A DNA stretch of 13,094 nucleotides from Kiritimatiellia bacterium (GCA_012961745.1 DTYT01000255.1:1-13094), one strand, 5' to 3'; counted from the first letter of the stretch, positions 1 through 7,379 are shown. The notes: generated by a model not told the origin, from the letters alone. Made by a program: numbers and translations.

Positions 1-375
1 GCCCAGCAAAACGGCCGCGACGTCTCCAATTGCAAAAGCGGCAACTATGCCGCCCACCCCCACCGCGAGCCCGGAGACGGAGTAGCGCAGAAACGTCTTC
101 GGATCCGTCTCCAAACCCGAGATGAACAGCAGTACAATAGAGGCCAGCGTGGCAAATCCGTAAAGCTCCGTGGATACCGGCAGAGGACCACCCTTGAGTG
201 GAAATACCGGGCCCCAGCCGGGAATCGGTAGCCCCCCTAGAGCATAGGGTCCGAAAAGCATTCCGGCCGCCAACTCCCCAAGGACGCTCGGTGCCCGGAA
301 ATATCTGTGAGCAATGAAGCCTCCCAGGCGCGCCGCGATGAGAATGACCGCCAGTTGCAAAGCAACTTCAGTCAT
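1..375 (-). CDS. Cation/proton antiporter, CPA2 type (N-terminal part, cut by window edge)
   Basis: This is the N-terminal part of an inner-membrane monovalent cation/H+ exchanger (Na_H_Exchanger family, KefB/CPA2-like). About 125 residues are inside the window, and the frame runs off the left edge without a stop. The protein starts MTEVALQLAVILIAARLGG and continues with VLGELAAGMLFGPYALG, the family's typical first helix and the GELLAGILLGP-type motif. Further hydrophobic segments follow (LASIVLLFISGLETD and a Gly/Val-rich helix). I chose ATG 375 because the family normally begins here and a GAGG lies upstream. A GTG at 378 is equally possible. An ATG at 447 is also in frame and overlaps the EIIA stop by one base, but it would add about 24 non-hydrophobic residues. 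The gene follows the EIIA gene on the same strand, probably in one transcript. Whether the ion is Na+ or K+ cannot be told from this fragment. Confidence 0.85.
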   Translation of the reverse strand, partial: MTEVALQLAVILIAARLGGFIAHRYFRAPSVLGELAAGMLFGPYALGGLPIPGWGPVFPLKGGPLPVSTELYGFATLASIVLLFISGLETDPKTFLRYSVSGLAVGVGGIVAAFAIGDVAAVLLG

Positions 376-446
376 CACGCGGCTTACCTCTGGCGGACCG
401 CTCACGAACCGACCCGCCACGGCAGCGTTGGTGACAGCGGCGATCA

Positions 447-917
447 TCAGCGCACGGCGGCCTGATCAAAAAGCCTCAGTATCTCCTCGGCGGATTCGGC
501 CGCCAGCAGCCCTTCGCGCACCTCCGCGCGCGTTAGCAGGCGGCTTATCTCCGCGAGAAACTCCACGTGTGGTCCGGCCATCGTCTGCGGGGAGAGTATC
601 AGCACGAAGATCCGGGCGGGACGGCCGTCCATGCATGCAAAGTCTACCCCCTGGCGCGAGCGGCCCAGGGCCGCTGTCAGATCCGAGACGGCATCGGTTT
701 TTCCATGAGGTACGGCGACTCCATGCTGCAGCCCGGTTGACATTCTTTTCTCCCGGTTGAGTACCGCCTCCAGGACCTCATCGCGCTTTCCAGGAAGAAT
801 GTCTCCCGTGGAGACCAGGTGGTCAACAAGTTCGGCTATCACTCCGGGTTTGTCCGTTGCTCGCAAGTCAAGAATGATGTTCCTCGGTTGCAGGATCTTG
901 CGGTACGGGTTGTTCAT
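447..917 (-). CDS. PTS EIIA protein, fructose/nitrogen (PtsN) type
   Basis: A stand-alone, soluble EIIA domain of 156 residues (PTS_EIIA_2 family), which accepts phosphate on a histidine. The active site is visible in STGLQHGVAVPHGKTD, with the predicted phospho-histidine at residue 71. The length matches single-domain PtsN proteins. The frame is open back to 980, but I chose ATG 917 because AAGGGAA lies six bases upstream and the EIIA fold starts right after it (MNNPYRKILQ). No EIIB, EIIC, HPr or EI gene is nearby, so a regulatory rather than a sugar-transport role is more likely. In Proteobacteria EIIA-Ntr regulates potassium uptake and stress signalling; here the next gene is a cation antiporter, which supports a similar role by inference. 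A second, divergent EIIA domain occurs in the gene at 6409-7266. Confidence 0.9.
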   Translation of the reverse strand: MNNPYRKILQPRNIILDLRATDKPGVIAELVDHLVSTGDILPGKRDEVLEAVLNREKRMSTGLQHGVAVPHGKTDAVSDLTAALGRSRQGVDFACMDGRPARIFVLILSPQTMAGPHVEFLAEISRLLTRAEVREGLLAAESAEEILRLFDQAAVR

Positions 918-949
918 GCACCGTTCCCTTCCGCTCCAAACAAGGCACA

Positions 950-977
950 AGCATAGACTGATTGGACGCCAGTGCAA
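950..977 (-). promoter_or_regulatory. Putative sigma70-type promoter of the EIIA/antiporter genes
   Basis: Reading the minus strand, TTGCAC (977-972) is followed after 16 bases by TATGCT (955-950), about 30 bases before the EIIA start. The boxes fit the sigma70 consensus moderately. The intergenic region of about 170 bp also serves the divergent glycosylase gene. Confidence 0.4.
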
Positions 978-1016
978 CATTTTCCGCGTGTCGGCCCCGT
1001 CATGCCAGATTCCGCT

Positions 1017-1044
1017 TTGCAGCTAGGCCGCCATACGCTAGAAG
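1017..1044 (+). promoter_or_regulatory. Possible weak promoter of the uracil-DNA glycosylase gene
   Basis: TTGCAG (1017-1022) is followed after 16 bases by TAGAAG (1039-1044), about 40 bases before the GTG start. The -10 box is poor. The call rests mainly on position and on resemblance to the other TTGC...GCTAG promoters in this window. Confidence 0.25.
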
Positions 1045-1084
1045 GGGACATAGACAGGCGGATCCCGAAAGTGGAAAGACGCAC

Positions 1085-1867
1085 GTGAACAGCAGCAACT
1101 CAGCAGTGGATATCATGGCGGCCTTGCAGCGGGTAATCGGCCAGATTCGAGAGCTCTTGGACTATCTTTCGCTCAGTGGTCTCAGAGATATTCGGTTACC
1201 CTCATCCGCGGGGGACCGGGGACACGCGGATCAGCCGGACGTCGTGCTCCGAAATGCCGAAGCCGAGAAGGGTCTGCAGCGAATCGCCCGCCGGATAGCA
1301 CGCTGCCGTCGGTGTCCGCTACATGAATCGCGGACCCGGACGGTACCTGGAAAGGGGCCGTTGCGACCCGAAATCATCTTCGTGGGGGAGGGCCCCGGGG
1401 CTGAAGAAGACCGCGCGGGGGAACCGTTCGTGGGGCCGGCCGGCCACCTGCTGACGCGTATGATCGAGGCGATGGGATTCGCTCGCGAAGAGGTGTGGAT
1501 CGGTAACGTGGTAAAGTGCCGCCCTCCGGGCAACCGCACTCCCTGTCTGGAGGAGATGGAGGCGTGCCTGCCGTTTCTGCGCGAGCAGATCGCCATTCTC
1601 ACGCCCCGGGTAATCATTTGTCTGGGATCCACGGCCGCCAAGGGACTTCTCGGGGTGAGCCGGGGCATTACCCAGATACGGGGACACTGGCATGATTTTG
1701 CGGGAATACCGGTCATGCCGACTTTTCACCCCGCGTACCTGTTGCGCAACCCGGAACAAAAGCGGACCGTCTGGCAGGATCTCCTGGCGGTGCTCGACTT
1801 TCTCGGCCGGGAACCACCGCCACGGTTCCGCGGGCGCAAGCCGAAAACCGACCGCGGCGGGGAGTGA
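1085..1867 (+). CDS. udg: Type-4 (Fe-S) uracil-DNA glycosylase
   Basis: Removes uracil from DNA as the first step of base excision repair. The 260-residue protein has the family-4 hallmarks: GEGPGAEED (residues 101-109), PFVGPAG just after it, VKCRPPGNR (143-151) and HPAYLLRN (215-222). Four cysteines at about 74, 77, 145 and 161 match the 4Fe-4S ligands of thermophilic and bacterial family-4 enzymes. The N-terminal amphipathic stretch (IRELLDYLSLSG) is common in bacterial members. I chose GTG 1085, preceded by GGAAAG at a good distance; ATG 1115 is an alternative. The frame is open back to 962 (TTG), but that extension is Arg-rich and has no family likeness. The gene stands alone on its strand between a divergent EIIA gene and a convergent thioesterase gene. 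Its TGA abuts the thioesterase TGA directly. Confidence 0.93.
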   Translation: MNSSNSAVDIMAALQRVIGQIRELLDYLSLSGLRDIRLPSSAGDRGHADQPDVVLRNAEAEKGLQRIARRIARCRRCPLHESRTRTVPGKGPLRPEIIFVGEGPGAEEDRAGEPFVGPAGHLLTRMIEAMGFAREEVWIGNVVKCRPPGNRTPCLEEMEACLPFLREQIAILTPRVIICLGSTAAKGLLGVSRGITQIRGHWHDFAGIPVMPTFHPAYLLRNPEQKRTVWQDLLAVLDFLGREPPPRFRGRKPKTDRGGE

Positions 1868-2398
1868 TCACCGCAGAATTTCGTCGGGGGAAATTGCGGA
1901 AGGATCGGGTACGAAATCGGCGCCGACCTCCGGCGCGGGGTGCGACAGCCGCAGGTAGCGCCCCTCGCCCTCCGCGACCAGGCCCCGATCAGGCGTACTC
2001 ACCGTTGCGGCGACCCTCATCAGCTTTCGTGACTTCGGAAGAGGCGCGCGAATGCTAATCCGAGCACCGGGCGGCACCGGTTTGTGAAAGTGGATACACA
2101 CCGTGGTAGCGACGCAGGGTTTGCCTGAGGCGACTATGGCCGCCCAAGTCATCACTTCATCCACGAGTGTGGCCAGAACTCCACCGTGCGTGATCCCCAC
2201 GTATCCCGCATCCGCAGGACGGGTGGTGTATTCCAGTTCCACAACCCCGGCGCGGAGGCGACTACGGAGATGAAAACCGCGGGGATTGTCGACACCGCAA
2301 ACCAGGCACGACCGCGTAGGGGGTAGGGGGCCGTCCCTCACGGCTGGTGACGGTGATGATGAGTCTGCTTCCTTGCGCCTGTCCGAAGGATTCTTCAT
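1868..2398 (-). CDS. Hotdog-fold thioesterase, PaaI/4HBT-like
   Basis: A 176-residue protein with a single hotdog (4HBT) domain, probably hydrolysing an acyl-CoA or related thioester in the cytoplasm; the substrate is unknown. It shows the CLVCGVDNPRG motif typical of a PaaI-like subgroup, then GITHGGVLATLVDEVMTWA, the central helix carrying the usual Gly-Gly and Asp/Glu residues, and a VCIHFHKPVPPG strand. The first 30 residues or so are polar and Ser/Pro-rich. ATG 2398 overlaps the thiL stop as ATGA and has GGGGAAG upstream, so the two are translationally coupled. The frame could open back to 2548, but that would run through the end of thiL. The gene ends the minus-strand operon. Confidence 0.85.
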   Translation of the reverse strand: MKNPSDRRKEADSSSPSPAVRDGPLPPTRSCLVCGVDNPRGFHLRSRLRAGVVELEYTTRPADAGYVGITHGGVLATLVDEVMTWAAIVASGKPCVATTVCIHFHKPVPPGARISIRAPLPKSRKLMRVAATVSTPDRGLVAEGEGRYLRLSHPAPEVGADFVPDPSAISPDEILR

Positions 2399-3360
2399 GG
2401 TCTCTTCCCCACCCGGCAAGAAAAGTGATCGTAGCCAAGCCCGTAAATCCGGGACAAGGAACCGCCGGCCTCCTTGAGATTGATTGACACGGGGCCGCTC
2501 CGGATGGTGCCGATCCTCGTACAGCGGAGACGAAACGTATCTTTCCATGAACGAATAAACTGTTCGGCCTTGCCGGCCGGAACGGTAAAAAGCAACTCAA
2601 AGTCTTCTCCGTCGCGCAGCGCGTGATCCAGCGGTGAAACGCCGTCGCCCAGCATTCGCGCCGCGGAGGAAACCGGGATCTTCCGAAGCTCTATTTCCGC
2701 CGCGCATCGGCTCGAACGGAGGATGTGTCCCAGGTCCCTCAACAGCCCGTCACTGACGTCTATCATGGCGGACGGCCAGCCGGACTTCCGCAACCAGAGC
2801 CCTTCTTTGACCCGCGGTGTAAACCGTAGATGCCCCCCCAGTATGCTCCCCCCCAGAGTTCCGGTGACGAAAACGGCGTCTCCCGCACGTGCCCCCGAAC
2901 GGGTCACCGCTCTCCGATGCGGGACGCGTCCCACGGCGAAACCATGCAAGTGGAGCTCATCGGCTCTTGACAGATCCCCCCCCACGATGTGGGCTCCAAA
3001 GCGCGCGGCAATTCGCTTCATTCCCGCATAAACCTGCTTCAGAGCACGGAATGACGTCCGCGCCGGTGCGGCCACGTTGCAAAGTATCCAGAGAGGCTCG
3101 GCACCCATTGCGGCCAGATCACTGAGAAGACGGCCGGCCAGTTTCCGTCCGACGGCTGCCGACCGAGCCCCCGCCGCGAAGTGGATCCCCTCAATGACAG
3201 CATCGGTGGTGAGTACCAGATCGTGGCCGTCGTCTTCGGACCGCACTACCGCTGCGTCGTCTCCGATACCCACCAGTACGTTCACCGCTTGTCCCAGGCC
3301 ACGCGCCAGGCGGCGTATGACTTCGATCTCACCGAGCTGTCGGAGGGTTTCGCCTGTCAC
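2395..3360 (-). CDS. thiL: Thiamine-monophosphate kinase
   Basis: Phosphorylates thiamine monophosphate to the active cofactor thiamine pyrophosphate using ATP. The 321-residue length is normal for ThiL. Visible motifs are LGEIEVIRRL near the N-terminus, GIGDDAAVV (31-39), TTDAVIEGIHF (51-61), GGDLSRA (127-133), DVSDGL (201-206), GEDFELLF (251-258) and a C-terminal GLGYDHF. These cover the PurM/AIR-synthase-like ATP and Mg sites. I chose GTG 3360 because it overlaps the mtnA stop as GTGA and has GGGGAG five bases upstream. An ATG at 3387 would add nine residues and overlap mtnA by 31 bp. The 3' end overlaps the thioesterase start (ATGA). No other thiamine gene is in the window. Confidence 0.95.
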   Translation of the reverse strand: MTGETLRQLGEIEVIRRLARGLGQAVNVLVGIGDDAAVVRSEDDGHDLVLTTDAVIEGIHFAAGARSAAVGRKLAGRLLSDLAAMGAEPLWILCNVAAPARTSFRALKQVYAGMKRIAARFGAHIVGGDLSRADELHLHGFAVGRVPHRRAVTRSGARAGDAVFVTGTLGGSILGGHLRFTPRVKEGLWLRKSGWPSAMIDVSDGLLRDLGHILRSSRCAAEIELRKIPVSSAARMLGDGVSPLDHALRDGEDFELLFTVPAGKAEQFIRSWKDTFRLRCTRIGTIRSGPVSINLKEAGGSLSRIYGLGYDHFSCRVGKRP

Positions 3361-4451
3361 TTCTTCTCCCCGGAAGGATCCCGACATTCCTGACGGAAAA
3401 CCCGCGGGATGTTGGTCTGGAAGGGAGGATAGACAACCCCGCGCTCGGTTACCAGAGCCGATATGTACTTGGCGGGAGTGACATCGAACGCCGGCGAATA
3501 TACGCCCACGCCCTCGGGGGCAATATTACGTCCAAACGGGCGGACTACTTCAGAAGGCGAACGGTGCTCGATGGGTATCTGTGCTCCGGTGGGTATTTGC
3601 GTATCGAAACTCGTGGTGGGTGCCAGCACGTAGAAAGGGATTCCATGGCAAGCCGCCGCCAGGGCGAGCGGGAAGGTTCCGATCTTGTTGGCGGCGTCCC
3701 CGTTGGCGGCGATGCGGTCTGCACCCACCATTACGCAGTGTACCTCTCCGCGGGCAAGCAGGCTCGCTGCGGCGTTGTCACAGAGGACGGTAACCGGGAT
3801 ACGACACTGCCGGAGTTCCCAGGCGGTAAGCCGCGCCCCCTGCCACAGCGGACGTGTTTCGCACGCGAAAACACCTATGTCCCCGTGGCGCCGGTATGCT
3901 TGGTAAACGGCGGCCAGCGCGGTACCTTCTCCGCCGGTAGCCAGGATCCCGGTGTTGCAATAGGTGAGTATGCGGGCTCCCGGCGGTATCAAATCCGCGC
4001 CGTACCGGCCGATGGCCGCGCAGGCCCGACGGCCGGATTCATGAAAGTCCTCTGCCGCCGCCAGTAGCCTTTCAACCGCGGCGGGCTCGGATGAGCGCAT
4101 TCGCACCGCCGCCTCTACAAGGCGGTTGAGCCCGACAAACAGATCCACCGCAGTAGGCCTTGTCCCGCGGATTGTCTCGGCTGCGTCTCGTACGCTATCC
4201 GCGATCGGCCGCTTCCGGAGCAGGGCCTGCTGCGCGGCAAGCACCACAGCGTAGCCCGCCGCGATACCCAGCAGGGGGGCGCCGCGGATACGGAGGGATG
4301 CAATGGCCTCGGCAACGGCGGACACACTGGTCAAATCCCGGTAAACCAGGTCGTCCGGCAGTCGGGTCTGGTCAATAATACGGACTACCCCGGGTACCCG
4401 GGTTCCCGGTTCCAGCGGGACCCATTGAATACTGACAAAGTCTGCGGCCAT
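3357..4451 (-). CDS. mtnA: S-methyl-5-thioribose-1-phosphate isomerase
   Basis: Converts 5-methylthioribose-1-phosphate to the ribulose form in methionine salvage; it belongs to the eIF2B-like/aIF-2BI family. The 364-residue protein has the RIRGAP substrate-binding motif (54-59), the catalytic cysteine in TYCNTG (Cys165), GGEGTALA after it, and the catalytic aspartate in GADRIAANGD (Asp245), followed by NKIGT. All key residues distinguishing MtnA from eIF2B regulatory subunits appear intact. The start is ATG 4451, about 20 bases after the CPBP gene stop, with only a weak ribosome site (AAGG). The stop overlaps thiL by four bases. No mtnP, mtnK, mtnB, mtnC or mtnD is nearby, so the rest of the pathway must lie elsewhere or be a shorter salvage shunt. 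Confidence 0.95.
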   Translation of the reverse strand: MAADFVSIQWVPLEPGTRVPGVVRIIDQTRLPDDLVYRDLTSVSAVAEAIASLRIRGAPLLGIAAGYAVVLAAQQALLRKRPIADSVRDAAETIRGTRPTAVDLFVGLNRLVEAAVRMRSSEPAAVERLLAAAEDFHESGRRACAAIGRYGADLIPPGARILTYCNTGILATGGEGTALAAVYQAYRRHGDIGVFACETRPLWQGARLTAWELRQCRIPVTVLCDNAAASLLARGEVHCVMVGADRIAANGDAANKIGTFPLALAAACHGIPFYVLAPTTSFDTQIPTGAQIPIEHRSPSEVVRPFGRNIAPEGVGVYSPAFDVTPAKYISALVTERGVVYPPFQTNIPRVFRQECRDPSGEKK

Positions 4452-4473
4452 GTCTCTGGCCTTGCCCCGGCTG

Positions 4474-5280
4474 TTATTGAGCCAGAAGCAGCGCGAGTAG
4501 GATATTCACCATGTTAAAGACCGCGTGCGTCACGATCGCAGCCATCAATGAACCGGTACTGATATAGACAGCGCTGCAGGCCAGGGCAACGACAAAAAGG
4601 GCGGGGGCGGACGTCAGATGCATGTGGACCGCGGCAAAAATAAGTGAGCAAGCGATTATCCCGCCAAAGGGCGTGATTCCCCTCATCAGCAGGGGAAGCA
4701 ACAGGCCGCGGAAATAGATTTCTTCGGCCACCGGAGCGATTACACATCCAACCAGTATCAGGTAGACGAAGGTCGGGGCGGGAGGATGTTTCGACAGCAG
4801 TTCGACCACCGGCTGCACGGTGGGGGTGATACCCACAAGCCGCAGGAGCGCGCGGACTGCGGCGGAATGAATCAGAATTACCGGGACCGCCGCAAGGTAA
4901 GCGAGGAGTCCTGCGGCATACGCGGAGCCCGCCGTCGGGCCGAATAGAGTCTCCCAACGAGTGCGGCGAAGCCTGTAGTAGGCGGGCATGAAGAGCAATA
5001 CCATCCAATGGAATGAGACCGTGTTCACGACGATCTGCCACCCCATACCGCGGCCGGCTGTCAGTACCGAAGACAGGGTAGTCGCTCCCACGAACAGAAC
5101 CGTCACCAGGACCAGATCCCGTCCTTTGACCGGGCGTTGCGCTATCGCCCGAAACCGACGGTCTGCTCCACGAAGGGGCCGCCGCAGACGCAGCAGGAGT
5201 GCTGCGTCGCAGAACATGCCGCCGAGAATCAGCGCCAGCCAGCCGCCGATACCCAGGATCTGGAGCCGCGAGTAATCCAT
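4474..5280 (-). CDS. CPBP-family intramembrane glutamic protease (Abi/CAAX type)
   Basis: A 268-residue polytopic membrane protein with several hydrophobic helices. The C-terminal half carries the CPBP/Rce1 signature: EEIYFRG (186-192, the EExxxR motif), FAAVHMH (215-221, FxxxH) and HAVFN (252-256, HxxxN). The catalytic Glu and both His/Asn sites are present, so it is probably active. Substrates of bacterial members are mostly unknown; some process prenylated proteins or act in bacteriocin immunity. The N-terminal half has two or three further helices and a basic loop around residues 31-50. The gene starts 15 bases after the glycosyltransferase stop and ends about 20 bases before mtnA, so it sits inside the operon. 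Its link to the neighbours is not evident. Confidence 0.9.
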   Translation of the reverse strand: MDYSRLQILGIGGWLALILGGMFCDAALLLRLRRPLRGADRRFRAIAQRPVKGRDLVLVTVLFVGATTLSSVLTAGRGMGWQIVVNTVSFHWMVLLFMPAYYRLRRTRWETLFGPTAGSAYAAGLLAYLAAVPVILIHSAAVRALLRLVGITPTVQPVVELLSKHPPAPTFVYLILVGCVIAPVAEEIYFRGLLLPLLMRGITPFGGIIACSLIFAAVHMHLTSAPALFVVALACSAVYISTGSLMAAIVTHAVFNMVNILLALLLAQ

Positions 5281-5295
5281 TCGGTGCGCCGCTTT

Positions 5296-6315
5296 TCAGG
5301 GCATTTTTTCGGGCAGGGAATGCTGCCGGGAGTTGCGGCGCCGATCCTCGGACGCAAGGATCTCACGGACAAAGTAGGTTGGTCGGCTTTGTGACTCGTG
5401 GTAGGTCCTGATCTGGACCTCCGCCAGCAGGCCGATGCTGATAAACTGAACCCCAAAGGCGATCAGCATGAACGAAGTGATCACCCAGAAGGGCCTCTTG
5501 ATGAGGTCCCCGCCGACGGAGGTGCCGAAGAGGCGGAACGAAAGATGGGCCAGGACCATGAACGCTACCAGACACAACCCGGGTAACGCGAAGATCGCGC
5601 CGATTTTTCCGAACATCTGCATGGGGCCCCGGCTGTAGTGCAGCAGAAACTTGACCGTGATGAGGTCGAGAAGCACGCGCAGAGTGCGCGCTAGCCCGTA
5701 CTTGGATTTCCCCGCGTGGCGGGGGTGATGGCGGACAACGACTTCCCGGACACGCCCTCCGACCCAACTGGCGAGGGCGGGGATGAAACGGTGCATTTCA
5801 CCGTAGAGGTGTACATGCTGGATAACGTCACGGCGATAGGCTTTCAGGGTGCACCCGTAGTCATGCAGGTAAACGCCGGTGATCCGACTGATAAGGAAGT
5901 TGGCCAGTCTCGAAGGCAGGCGGCGGGTCAGAAGTGGATCCCTGCGGTCCTTGCGCCAGCCGCTGACCACATCGGTATCCGGATCCATCCGTTCCAGCAG
6001 TAGCGGGATATCCTCGGGATCATTCTGCAAGTCGCCGTCCATCGTGACGATGACCGCTCCGCGCGCATGATGGAAACCGGCACTCAGAGCAGCAGTCTGG
6101 CCGAAATTGCGCCGGAGGCGAATCAGCCGCAGATAAGGGATTTCGCTCAGCAGCGGGGTTGCAACGCTCCAGGTCCTGTCAGTGCTCCCGTCGTCCACCA
6201 GAATGATTTCCCACGAGTGCGGCAGGCGTCTGAGGGTCTCGTAGAGCCGGCGACAGAGTGGCTCTACGTTGTCTTCTTCGTTGTACAGGGGCACCACTAT
6301 GGACAGATCGATCAT
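5296..6315 (-). CDS. GT2 glycosyltransferase, polyprenyl-phosphate (DPM/GtrB/ArnC) type
   Basis: A membrane-bound family-2 glycosyltransferase of 339 residues, expected to move a sugar from a nucleotide donor to a polyprenyl phosphate on the cytoplasmic face. The catalytic domain shows VPLYNEEDN (8-16), VDDGSTDRT (40-48) and MDGDLQNDP (92-100, the DxD metal site). The region around 196-207 (HHPRHAGKSKYG) matches the ArnC/GtrB pattern. Two transmembrane helices follow at about 236-262 and 275-299, then a basic cytoplasmic tail, which is the usual layout of GtrB/ArnC-like enzymes. The ATG at 6315 has only a loosely matching ribosome site. The gene lies 93 bp downstream of the zinc-ribbon/EIIA gene and 15 bp upstream of the CPBP protease. 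The sugar and the final glycan cannot be read from the sequence. Confidence 0.93.
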   Translation of the reverse strand: MIDLSIVVPLYNEEDNVEPLCRRLYETLRRLPHSWEIILVDDGSTDRTWSVATPLLSEIPYLRLIRLRRNFGQTAALSAGFHHARGAVIVTMDGDLQNDPEDIPLLLERMDPDTDVVSGWRKDRRDPLLTRRLPSRLANFLISRITGVYLHDYGCTLKAYRRDVIQHVHLYGEMHRFIPALASWVGGRVREVVVRHHPRHAGKSKYGLARTLRVLLDLITVKFLLHYSRGPMQMFGKIGAIFALPGLCLVAFMVLAHLSFRLFGTSVGGDLIKRPFWVITSFMLIAFGVQFISIGLLAEVQIRTYHESQSRPTYFVREILASEDRRRNSRQHSLPEKMP

Positions 6316-6346
6316 CTTGCTCGCCCAATTTGCTGCGCCGGTTACG

Positions 6347-6375
6347 ATTCTCCTATTTCGGAACGGGTTTGTAAA
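6347..6375 (-). promoter_or_regulatory. Possible internal promoter before the GT2 gene
   Basis: Minus strand TTTACA (6375-6370), 17 bases, GAGAAT (6352-6347), in the only sizeable gap (93 bp) of the minus-strand operon. The -10 box is imperfect. Confidence 0.25.
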
Positions 6376-6408
6376 CTCCCGCCGTGACTTCCCGCCATTT
6401 TCTGCGAA

Positions 6409-7266
6409 CTACCGGATTACGGTGCGAGTTGCATGTACGAGCGCCAGCCATAGGGCGGAGGGATCGGGGGCCTTGAGTAGCCGACTGCGTGCCCCCGGCT
6501 CGGAGAAGACCCGGGTCAGTCCCGAGAGGAGGTTGAGATAGAAGGCACTGGCGGCAGAAGGTATCACCATGAAAAAGAGGATCCGCACCAAGCCGCGCAC
6601 CTCCTCGAACCTGACTCCCTTGCTGCTGGTGGCTACCGCCAGAGCAAGGCCACCTCCCTCGACGCCGCGTACGTGCGGAAAGGCCATCCCGTGACCGACT
6701 GCGGTGGTGGCAATCGCCTCACGCTGCATCGCCTTCTCGACCAGCAATTCGGCACCGTCCACGAAGCCTTCGACCTCCATCTTGCTGCAGATTTCCCGGA
6801 ATGCCTCTTCCATGCACGTGGCATGGATACGCGGCAGCATCAGCTCCGGTGCGGAGAAACGGGCGATTCCCGCGGAGGGCAACCCACCGCCCTGACCCTT
6901 GGGCAGGCGCCGCGGATAGGGGGGGATCAACGCGTAGAGAATGCGTGCACAATTCGGGCAGGTGTATATGCGATCGGCAGCCTTGATCTGCGGCAGCATG
7001 CTGACCGGAAGATTCATTCCACAACCGCCGCACGCTTTCCCGACCACCGGTACCACCGCGGGCGGTGACTTGCGCTGGAGGCGTGCAACCCGATCGGCTA
7101 TACCCCGGGGCAGTCGCGATATCAGATCCTCTATGGCCTTGTCGAGACCTTTCAACCTCCTTCGGGAGAGCAACGTTTCGTGCTGCATCCGGGCCTCATA
7201 AAGCTCCTGGAGCTGTACCAGATGATTGGTAATCGCCTTCACGCGATTTGCCTGACCGCTATCCAT
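6409..7266 (-). CDS. C4 zinc-ribbon protein fused to a PTS EIIA domain
   Basis: A 285-residue two-domain protein. Residues 5-65 are a charged helical, probably coiled-coil segment. Residues 79-106 form a four-cysteine zinc ribbon (CGGCGM at 79-84 and CPNCARILY at 103-111), as in the zf-RING_7/CT398 family of coiled-coil zinc-ribbon proteins. A Pro/Gly-rich linker (about 115-138) leads to an EIIA-like domain (about 140-285). It keeps the phosphorylation motif as GHGMAFPHVRG with His198, and the usual downstream FFMVIPS strand. A zinc ribbon of this type usually follows a longer coiled coil and ends the protein; here it is joined to a phosphorylatable domain. I chose ATG 7266 over 7296 because a GGTGGA site precedes it. 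It heads the minus-strand gene set. Function is unknown; a phosphorylation-controlled binding role is inference. Confidence 0.85.
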   Translation of the reverse strand: MDSGQANRVKAITNHLVQLQELYEARMQHETLLSRRRLKGLDKAIEDLISRLPRGIADRVARLQRKSPPAVVPVVGKACGGCGMNLPVSMLPQIKAADRIYTCPNCARILYALIPPYPRRLPKGQGGGLPSAGIARFSAPELMLPRIHATCMEEAFREICSKMEVEGFVDGAELLVEKAMQREAIATTAVGHGMAFPHVRGVEGGGLALAVATSSKGVRFEEVRGLVRILFFMVIPSAASAFYLNLLSGLTRVFSEPGARSRLLKAPDPSALWLALVHATRTVIR

Positions 7267-7299
7267 GGCTGCCGTTCCACCGGCTCCGCAGCGCAACGT

Positions 7300-7329
7300 C
7301 GTATAGCATCGCCGCCGAGTTCAAAACAA
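7300..7329 (-). promoter_or_regulatory. Putative extended -10 promoter of the minus-strand operon
   Basis: Minus strand TTGTTT (7329-7324), 18 bases, then TGC followed by TATACG (7305-7300). The TGn extension and the near-consensus TATACG support it. It lies about 35 bases upstream of the zinc-ribbon/EIIA start, in the 149-bp divergent region. Confidence 0.45.
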
Positions 7330-7350
7330 GACAATTCGATCGGGCGATGA

Positions 7351-7379
7351 TTGCGACCGCTGCCGGGCTCTGCTAGTCT
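7351..7379 (+). promoter_or_regulatory. Putative extended -10 promoter of the sugar operon
   Basis: TTGCGA (7351-7356), 17 bases, TAGTCT (7374-7379) with TGC directly before the -10 box. It lies about 37 bases upstream of the glycosyltransferase-like ATG and runs divergently from the promoter at 7300-7329. Confidence 0.4.

Noticed and set aside
314..760. 148-codon plus-strand open frame
   Set aside because: It lies over the antiporter and EIIA genes on the opposite strand; the product is Arg/Ser/Pro-rich with no motif, typical of a GC-rich antisense frame.
918..980. Upstream extension of the EIIA protein to 980
   Set aside because: ATG 917 has AAGGGAA at good spacing and begins the EIIA fold; the extension would overlap the predicted promoter.
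962..1084. Upstream extension of the uracil-DNA glycosylase to TTG 962
   Set aside because: The added residues are Arg-rich without family likeness, would cover the divergent promoter, and GTG 1085 has a better ribosome site.
4514..5041. 175-codon minus-strand frame inside the CPBP gene
   Set aside because: A shifted frame of the same strand; the real frame carries the EExxxR, FxxxH and HxxxN motifs.
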